A stretch of 11,648 bases of DNA. Origin: Limiplasma sp964504385 (GTDB taxonomy: Bacteria; Bacillota; Clostridia; Christensenellales; Aristaeellaceae). The notes beneath the pieces were generated by a model. It did not search any database, was not told the origin of the DNA, and saw only the letters and a list, made by a program, of their open reading frames with translations. The position numbers were made by a program, and so were the translations under genes. The stretch covers positions 1 through 11,648 of the forward strand of contig CAZDEF010000076.1 in assembly GCA_964504385.1 (NCBI GenBank). Direction: 5' to 3'. This document shows positions 7,048 through 11,648 of the stretch, one piece after another. How positions within the stretch are numbered: the stretch's first letter is position 1; every line of letters starts with the position of its first letter.

Positions 7048-8739
7048 ATGCGTACCGCGATCGTATACAACTTTCTGTTGGAAGCTACCCTGATGGCCTC
7101 CATTGCCATCCTGCTGATGATCCCCATTCGCAGATATCTGCGCAAACCGCTCACCAGCCGCGTGCTGACCTTTGGCTGGGCGCTGGTGGCCATTCGTCTG
7201 CTGTGCCCGCTGGCGCTGCCCAATCCCTATATCAGCGAGATCCGATCGCCCTTTGCGGCGGACGAGGCCATCCGCCCCATAGCCGGTCAATTGAAGGTGC
7301 GCATGTCCGATTTGATCGCCAATGCGGAAAATGTGGCGATGCATGCGGACAACCCGCTGATCGAAAGCCTGAGCGAATTGAGCGAAAGCACCTACAACGG
7401 CATGCTCTCCATTCATCTGATGCAGCTTTATGTGCTGGGCCTGCTGGCAGTGGCGGCGTGGTTCGTCATCTGCAATGTGCGTTTCCGCCGCAAGCTGAAG
7501 GCAGACCGGATCGAACCCCTGTCGGGCGAGCTGCTCACGCAGTATCAGGAGCTGTGCAAAGAATACAGCCTGAAGCCGCTTCCGGTATGGTTTGTGGATC
7601 CGCTGCCCAGCGCCTGTCTGGTGGGCGTATTCCGCCCCTATATCGCGCTGCCGCTGACGGCTGCACCGCAGGATGTGCTGCTGGTGCTGCGTCACGAGCT
7701 GTGCCATGTCAAGGCGAAGGATCACTGGTGGGGAGCCGTGCGGCTGACCTGCTGTGCGCTGCATTGGTTCAACCCGCTGGTATGGCTGTCGGCACACATG
7801 AGCCGCACCGATACGGAGCTGGCCTGTGACGAACGCGTGAGCAAGCGCCTGAATGCCGAAGGCCGCAATGCCTATGCCGGTGTGCTGGTGCTGGCCGCCT
7901 CCAAGCGCGATCTGCCCGGTGTGGCTGTTCTGTCCACCGGTATGTCCATGACCGGCAGGAAGCTCAAAAAGCGCGTGGCGGCCATTCTGGCCAACCGACA
8001 GATGCACAGGGGAATGGCGCTGGGCTTTGTGCTGCTGGCTTCAATGGCGCTGGTGGCGGCGTTCGCTACCGCGGAATACGATCCGCCCATTTCCAGCTAT
8101 GAATCGTCCGTGTTCAGCTATGTTACGCCTGCACCCGTGGAGGCTCCCTCCGTCAATGCAGAGCAGGAAACGGGCACGCCCCTTGCGGCCGAAGCGATGG
8201 ATCAATGGATCGCTTACGCCAAGCAGTTCTGGCAGACGCCCTGCCTGAACGCAGGCGATGTGGAAACGCTGACGTGGAGCGTCAACAAAGTGCATGATGC
8301 CAGCTACACGGATGTGGAGCATATCGAGGTGGCGGGCAGTATGCCGAATGGAGCGCTGATGCTGGTCGCAGCCTTTTTGGAGAACGGACAGATCGTCTAT
8401 CTCAGCAATCTTCGCGAGATGGATACGCAGTATATCGTTACAGAACAGCCCCAATATGAAGGGATCCCCAGCCGTTGGGAGCCGATCCGCGATTTCGGAC
8501 TGGAAGCGCTGGAAACGCTGCGCCCGGGCATAAGCGCTGGTTGGACGGAGCTGGTGGACGAGCCATCCGAAGGGATCGCGGAGGGAAGAACCAGATTGTT
8601 CTTTGGCCTGCAGGCAGATCACAACTACCGCTATACTTTCAGCGTGCAGGTGCAGCCAGAGGTACGCCTGCTCAGCTTTACGGATTACACTTACATCAGC
8701 CATAATGACACCGATCGGCTCAGCCCCGGCAATGGCTGA
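7048..8739 (+). CDS. M56 (BlaR1-type) membrane metallopeptidase with non-beta-lactam ectodomain
   Basis: Predicted membrane zinc protease and signal transducer of 563 residues. Hydrophobic segments lie at about 4-27, 40-60, 122-143 and 323-342. The peptidase domain lies between the third and fourth, with zinc motif HELCH at 216-220 and the third ligand E257 in TELACDE. The roughly 220-residue C-terminal part (343-563) should be extracellular. Classic BlaR1/MecR1 end in a penicillin-binding domain of about 260 residues; here there is no convincing SxxK/SxN/KTG set, only an isolated SVNK at 411-414. The tail instead resembles the secreted protein encoded next. ATG 7048 follows an AAGGGGGA site. 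The family model is that signal binding activates the protease, which leads to loss of the cognate BlaI-type repressor. The ligand is unknown. Confidence 0.9.
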   Translation: MRTAIVYNFLLEATLMASIAILLMIPIRRYLRKPLTSRVLTFGWALVAIRLLCPLALPNPYISEIRSPFAADEAIRPIAGQLKVRMSDLIANAENVAMHADNPLIESLSELSESTYNGMLSIHLMQLYVLGLLAVAAWFVICNVRFRRKLKADRIEPLSGELLTQYQELCKEYSLKPLPVWFVDPLPSACLVGVFRPYIALPLTAAPQDVLLVLRHELCHVKAKDHWWGAVRLTCCALHWFNPLVWLSAHMSRTDTELACDERVSKRLNAEGRNAYAGVLVLAASKRDLPGVAVLSTGMSMTGRKLKKRVAAILANRQMHRGMALGFVLLASMALVAAFATAEYDPPISSYESSVFSYVTPAPVEAPSVNAEQETGTPLAAEAMDQWIAYAKQFWQTPCLNAGDVETLTWSVNKVHDASYTDVEHIEVAGSMPNGALMLVAAFLENGQIVYLSNLREMDTQYIVTEQPQYEGIPSRWEPIRDFGLEALETLRPGISAGWTELVDEPSEGIAEGRTRLFFGLQADHNYRYTFSVQVQPEVRLLSFTDYTYISHNDTDRLSPGNG

Positions 8740-8763
8740 CGAAAGGAGTGGAAGCGAATGAAA
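8728..8763 (+). repeat. Duplicated gene-junction sequence (copy 1; copy 2 at 9388-9424)
   Basis: The end of the M56 gene and the end of the following secreted-protein gene share the same junction. GGCAATGGCT occurs at 8728-8737 and at 9388-9397, exactly 660 bases apart. Beyond it are similar stop, ribosome-binding and start regions (TGACGAAAGGAG against TAACGGAAGGGAG, then GCGAA and ATGAAA). Both proteins therefore end in GNG. Since 660 bases is the length of one gene plus its spacer, this looks like the scar of an ancestral tandem duplication. Chance similarity of short spacers is the alternative. Confidence 0.5.
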
Positions 8764-9399
8764 CGGACGATCCTTTCACTGCTGCTCTGCATGATGATCT
8801 GTATCAGCGCCAGCGCGGCAGAGATCCCACCGGTCAAAGCCATTCAGATGCGTGCAGTGTCTTCGGAAGAGGAAGCCATTGCATATGCACAGGAAGTGTG
8901 GCAGTACGGCTTTATCGCGGGTTACAGAGAAAACCTGCAATGGTGCGCAGTGCTTATGGACGGCCTGTATGAGATCTACGCGGACGATGCGCAGAGCGGT
9001 GTGCGCGCGCTGTCCATGGCCGTGCGTGCGGAGGATGGGTATGTGGCGTATCTGCTGAATGTGGAAAGTCAGGCGCGGCAGGCGGCGGATCACGATACGA
9101 ATGAGCACGCTCAGGACGAGGCGCTGATGAATGCGATGGAGCAGTTTGCCCAAGAGGCCTTTGCAGCCTTTGTGCCGGGGCTGGAGGCGGACACACTGAC
9201 GCTGGATTCCTTCCGGGATGAGAGCAAGCTGGGAGAGAACTATTTCTTTGAATTCTGGCAGCGGATAGAAATGGCAACGTATCGGCACATCTATCTTCAG
9301 GTTGCGCCCGTGATCCGCGTGGCCTTTTGGGTGGATATGACTGTCGCGCCGCCGTCAGAAGTGTGGGAACGGCTGGAACCGAACATGGGCAATGGCTAA
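8758..9399 (+). CDS. Small secreted protein related to the M56 ectodomain
   Basis: Protein of 213 residues; I recognise no named family. A signal peptide is clear: a basic MKRT, a hydrophobic stretch to about 17, and a likely signal peptidase I site after SASA (residue 20), giving a mature secreted protein of about 193 residues. The mature part aligns by eye with residues 380-563 of the upstream M56 protein: IAYAQEVWQ with IAYAKQFWQ, LQW with LTW, DGYVAYLLNV with NGQIVYLSNL, and FAQEAFAAFVPG with FGLEALETLRPG. Near the end, a YRHIYLQVAPVIRV strand resembles YRYTFSVQVQPEVRL. It may be a soluble version of the sensor domain, acting as a ligand binder or competitor. ATG 8758 has AAAGGAG 9 bases upstream; the gene starts 18 bases after the M56 stop, in the same operon. 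Confidence 0.8.
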   Translation: MKRTILSLLLCMMICISASAAEIPPVKAIQMRAVSSEEEAIAYAQEVWQYGFIAGYRENLQWCAVLMDGLYEIYADDAQSGVRALSMAVRAEDGYVAYLLNVESQARQAADHDTNEHAQDEALMNAMEQFAQEAFAAFVPGLEADTLTLDSFRDESKLGENYFFEFWQRIEMATYRHIYLQVAPVIRVAFWVDMTVAPPSEVWERLEPNMGNG

Positions 9400-9418
9400 C
9401 GGAAGGGAGATGCGAAAG

Positions 9419-11149
9419 ATGAAAAAGCTCTGTGCGCTGCTGATGACTGCGTGCATGCTGCTGGGGCTGGCCTGTGCCGAGGACGTGAGCGAACGGGGAA
9501 AACAGGGCGCTTTGGATATGCTGACGGAAGTGTACGGCTATACCGTGGAGGAAACCGCAGGTTTCCAGTTTGAAAGCACCGAGGAGGGGGAGCGGCTGCA
9601 GGTTCGCTTCTGGCCTCTCACCCGTCCTGAATGGGTATATACGGCGGTGTTCAACACCGAAACCGGCAAATATATGGAAGGGAGCACGCCCTTTTTGCCG
9701 GGTAACGCTCCACAGGGCTATCCCGGTGAATCCGCTATCCGCGAGGTGCTGCGCGAAGGAGAAGCGCAAAACTGGTTCCGGTATTGGAACAGCAGCGGAC
9801 GTAACGAGATGCTGCTGAAACTGCGCAAACTGGGCATCCAACCGAATAGCGAGTTGAGCGAAGGCATCGTTGCTGGCAATATCAGCGGCGGAGCGGCCAT
9901 CCGTGCGTTTTTTGAAACCTGCTACGGCAGTGAAAGCGCTTGGCCGGATCCTGTGCGCGAATGGTATAAGACCACGCTGATCGCCAACGAGGTGGAAGAA
10001 ACAGCCCGTATTGCTTTTGCGGAAGGAACGACCACCTATACATATCAGATCAAGGAGTATTTTGCCCCTACAAAGGTTACCCGCTTTACCAGCGGCGAAG
10101 CACCCGAGGCTGTGCAGGCGCTGACGCGCCACCCCAAACTCGCCGGATGGCAGGCGCTGTGCGGCGTGCTGCGGGAGAACGAGGCCTCTGAAACGCTGCA
10201 CATGATGGATGATGACGGACTGGTCATTTTTGAAAAAGAGGGTCAGCGGCTGCTGGTGCTGCTGGAGCGTGCCAAGGGTGACACAGAATGGACACTGTAT
10301 CCGATCAGCCAATCGGCGCTGCGAACGGAAGGAAAGGTGTATATCGAAGCAGAAAACACGGCAGCGCGTACCTTCTACATCGTGTATCCCTTATCCGAAA
10401 CGGAAAGCGAGCGCTTTATGGTACGCCAGTATAGCCGGAATACCAAAACTTGCGAGGGCAAGCAATGCGCACTGGTGGAATACAGCCGGATGGATACAGC
10501 CACCGGCGAAGGATTCTGGCTGAAAGTTGAGTCCTATGGGGCGAAGGTGATCGTCTATCACGCCGACGGACGCATTCAGGAGGAGGAAGTTGTTGCGACC
10601 ATTCCGCAGACGATGGATCGTTTGGATGTTGATACCTTTCCCACCACGCTGACGCAGTGCTGGCAGATGAAGACGCAGGAGCTTCCGGAGGACGAAGCCA
10701 TTTGCAGCGGTGTGCACCTTCGTGCCTCCAAATCTTCGCGCAGCAGGGATCTGGGAATGTACGAGGATGGCGTGAGGGTAAAGATCCTTTCAGAGGAGCC
10801 CGGCGATCCGTATAACTGGTATCGGGTGCAGGTAGGCGGCCGTCAGGGATATATGTGCAGCAATTACGTCCATCAGAGCGATACCGCGTATCTGCTCAAT
10901 CATTGCCCGCCTATTGGCAAAACCACGCGGGAAGTGAAACTGAAAAACGGCACAGGCCTGCTGGCCCGCACCGTACAAACGCTGCCGGAAGGAACGCGGT
11001 TTCATGTGCTGGCTGAGTGCGGCGATAAGCTGCACGTCATGCTGATGGAAGGGGAAAGCGCCGCCCTGCCGGTGAACGGCACAGACGGCTATGTATCCAA
11101 GAAGGACGTCATCGTGGCATGGACTGCACTGCAGCTGGACTGGCTGTAA
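9419..11149 (+). CDS. Secreted SH3-domain protein of unknown function
   Basis: Protein of 576 residues with a signal peptide (MKKLCALLMTACMLLGLACA) and probable cleavage after ACA at residue 20. The cysteine there lacks a proper lipobox (G at -3), so a lipoprotein is less likely. Residues 25-90 (ALDMLTEVYGYTVEE to VYTAVFNTETGKYM) look like a PepSY-type alpha/beta module. The middle (about 100-420) is unrecognised, with several W/Y-rich beta-like stretches. A bacterial SH3 domain is evident at about 428-486 (GVHLRASKSSRSRDLG, then WYRVQVGGRQGYMCSNYV). A second, more divergent one is likely at 503-565, ending DGYVSKKDV. Such domains often bind cell-wall peptides, which suits an envelope role. 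No catalytic motif was seen. The start is ATG 9419, with GGAAGGGAG 9 bases upstream; in-frame ATGs at 9392 and 9410 are badly placed. It is the last gene of the operon. Confidence 0.82.
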   Translation: MKKLCALLMTACMLLGLACAEDVSERGKQGALDMLTEVYGYTVEETAGFQFESTEEGERLQVRFWPLTRPEWVYTAVFNTETGKYMEGSTPFLPGNAPQGYPGESAIREVLREGEAQNWFRYWNSSGRNEMLLKLRKLGIQPNSELSEGIVAGNISGGAAIRAFFETCYGSESAWPDPVREWYKTTLIANEVEETARIAFAEGTTTYTYQIKEYFAPTKVTRFTSGEAPEAVQALTRHPKLAGWQALCGVLRENEASETLHMMDDDGLVIFEKEGQRLLVLLERAKGDTEWTLYPISQSALRTEGKVYIEAENTAARTFYIVYPLSETESERFMVRQYSRNTKTCEGKQCALVEYSRMDTATGEGFWLKVESYGAKVIVYHADGRIQEEEVVATIPQTMDRLDVDTFPTTLTQCWQMKTQELPEDEAICSGVHLRASKSSRSRDLGMYEDGVRVKILSEEPGDPYNWYRVQVGGRQGYMCSNYVHQSDTAYLLNHCPPIGKTTREVKLKNGTGLLARTVQTLPEGTRFHVLAECGDKLHVMLMEGESAALPVNGTDGYVSKKDVIVAWTALQLDWL

Positions 11150-11163
11150 AAGAAAGGCATAAT

Positions 11164-11210
11164 GCAGCAAGGGTCTGCGGCAGAGAAAAACTGCCGCAGA
11201 CCCTTGCTGC
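11164..11210. terminator. Perfect 20-bp inverted repeat between convergent genes
   Basis: Bases 11164-11183 are the exact reverse complement of 11191-11210, with a 7-base A-rich loop (AGAAAAA). The repeat starts 14 bases after the stop of the SH3 gene and ends 8 bases before the stop of the leftward regulator, so it most likely ends transcripts from both sides. There is no T-run on the + side; on the - side a T-rich stretch ending CTTTCTTTT follows, so it fits an intrinsic terminator best for the leftward gene. Its stem is unusually long and perfect for a terminator. Confidence 0.75.
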
Positions 11211-11218
11211 GATGGGGC

Positions 11219-11431
11219 TTATGCCTTCGTATCCTTCAAACCAAGCATCCGGTCGGCACTCACGTTGTAAAAGTCACAAAGCGTGATCAAATGACGCAGC
11301 GGAAGCTCGTTGACGCCGGTCTCGTAACGCGAATACACCTGCTGCGTTGTACCCAATACGGCCGCAACGTCGGATTGCTTTAACTCGTGACTTTCCCTGA
11401 GTTCACGTAATAATTCGCAATACGCTCTCAT
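11219..11431 (-). CDS. Small XRE/Cro-type helix-turn-helix regulator
   Basis: DNA-binding protein of 70 residues made of little more than one HTH_3 domain. LKQSDVAAVLGTTQQVYSRYETG (17-39) is the helix-turn-helix with the usual YE.G turn, followed by PLRHLITLCDFYNVSADRMLGL (44-65), as in Cro/C1-like proteins. The start is ATG at 11431, with AGGGAAGTGG at 11447-11438 upstream on the - strand. In-frame starts further out lie in or just after the promoter and lack a site. It is the only - strand gene, convergent with the SH3 gene and pointing away from whatever lies to the right. Its target is unknown; an inverted repeat in its own promoter suggests autoregulation. Confidence 0.92.
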   Translation of the reverse strand: MRAYCELLRELRESHELKQSDVAAVLGTTQQVYSRYETGVNELPLRHLITLCDFYNVSADRMLGLKDTKA

Positions 11432-11479
11432 ATCTGTCCACTTCCCTATCATTGATTTTTGCGCGAATGAAGTATCTTT

Positions 11480-11508
11480 ATTATACCCCAAACATTGTCA
11501 TTTGGCAA
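11480..11508 (-). promoter_or_regulatory. Promoter and candidate operator of the XRE gene
   Basis: Reading leftward on the - strand, a -35 box TTGCCA (11508-11503) and a perfect -10 TATAAT (11485-11480) are separated by 17 bases. The start of transcription should be near 11473, about 40 bases before the ATG. An inverted repeat, CCAAA (11488-11492) and TTTGG (11501-11505), fills the spacer and overlaps the -35. That is a likely site for a dimeric regulator, plausibly the XRE protein itself. The promoter is well supported; the operator role is inferred. Confidence 0.8.
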
Positions 11509-11648
11509 TATCAAATTTTCGAACGATCATTCGCCGATACGATTCGATAGGGTGATGGCAGTATAATAAGAATAGAGAAGCAGCTGAGCTGCTTCTCAGA
11601 CCGCTGACAAAGTCGTCAGCGGTCTTTTCAAATGGGAAAAGCAAGAAA
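11509..11648 (+). other. Gene-free right end with TATAAT box and two tandem hairpins
   Basis: No coding region is visible in these 140 bases. A perfect TATAAT lies at 11562-11567 on the + strand, but the best-spaced -35 (ACGATT, 11539-11544) is poor. Seven bases later a perfect 10-bp hairpin begins (11575-11584 with 11588-11597, 3-base loop). It is followed at once by an 11-bp hairpin (11598-11608 with 11615-11625, 6-base loop) and a T-run to 11628. An imperfect 14-bp palindrome lies at 11520-11533. Together this could be a very short RNA of about 55 bases, an attenuated leader of a gene to the right, or a terminator for a leftward gene beyond the window. Confidence 0.45.
11598..11628 (+). 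terminator. Intrinsic terminator-like hairpin near right edge
   Basis: AGACCGCTGAC (11598-11608) pairs perfectly with GTCAGCGGTCT (11615-11625) around a 6-base loop, followed by TTTT (11625-11628). The polarity of the T-run fits termination of rightward transcription, yet the nearest rightward gene ends at 11149 with its own hairpin and an opposed gene lies between. The transcript it ends is therefore unclear. Confidence 0.7.

Noticed and set aside
6964..8007. 347-codon open frame on the - strand opposite the M56 gene
   Set aside because: Low-complexity His/Gln-rich shadow of the M56 peptidase, whose zinc motif is on the + strand.
8278..8289. SVNK (residues 411-414) in the M56 ectodomain as a penicillin-binding SxxK
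   Set aside because: No matching SxN or KTG motifs follow with family spacing, and the domain is shorter than a BlaR1 sensor. SxxK alone is common by chance.
8954..10312. 452-codon open frame on the - strand opposite the two secreted-protein genes
   Set aside because: The product is compositionally odd (Pro/Arg/His runs). The + strand genes have signal peptides, ribosome binding sites and operon spacing.

Overview
The window looks like a chromosomal segment of a moderately GC-rich Bacillota, most likely an uncultured or gut-type member of the Clostridia. This rests on the gene order dnaK-dnaJ-prmA-rsmE-mtaB-HIT-rpsU, which is typical of Bacillota, on strong AGGAGG-type ribosome binding sites, and on a BlaI/M56 pair. 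The species cannot be named from the sequence. All genes lie on the + strand except one small regulator at the right end.

Region 1 (1-6202) is a conserved chaperone, translation and RNA/protein-modification cluster. It holds the 3' three quarters of dnaK, dnaJ with a TTG start, prmA (ribosomal protein L11 methyltransferase), rsmE (16S rRNA m3U1498 methyltransferase), mtaB (tRNA ms2t6A methylthiotransferase) and a HIT-family nucleotide hydrolase. The last four are closely packed (1-nt overlap, then 11- and 23-nt gaps) and are probably cotranscribed. The 236-nt dnaK-dnaJ spacer is unusually long and can fold into four successive hairpins.

Region 2 (6203-6548) is a self-contained rpsU unit. It has a near-consensus sigma-A promoter, a hairpin leader, a 57-residue S21 gene with a GTG start, and a strong intrinsic terminator.

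Region 3 (6549-11149) is an accessory four-gene operon with its own promoter, which overlaps a 9-bp direct repeat (candidate BlaI operator). It encodes a BlaI/MecI/CopY-family repressor, an M56 (BlaR1-type) membrane metallopeptidase, a small secreted protein and a larger secreted SH3-domain protein. The M56 protein has no penicillin-binding sensor domain. Its roughly 200-residue extracellular tail resembles the small secreted protein encoded next door, so sensor ectodomain and soluble protein look like relatives by duplication. No beta-lactamase is present. By inference this is an envelope-signal sensing system with a different ligand, and it is the best candidate here for an undescribed system.

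Region 4 (11150-11648) holds a perfect 20-bp hairpin between convergent genes and a leftward 70-residue XRE/Cro-type regulator whose promoter contains an inverted repeat. After that come about 140 gene-free bases with a TATAAT box followed by two tight hairpins and a T-run, possibly a very short RNA or a terminator.
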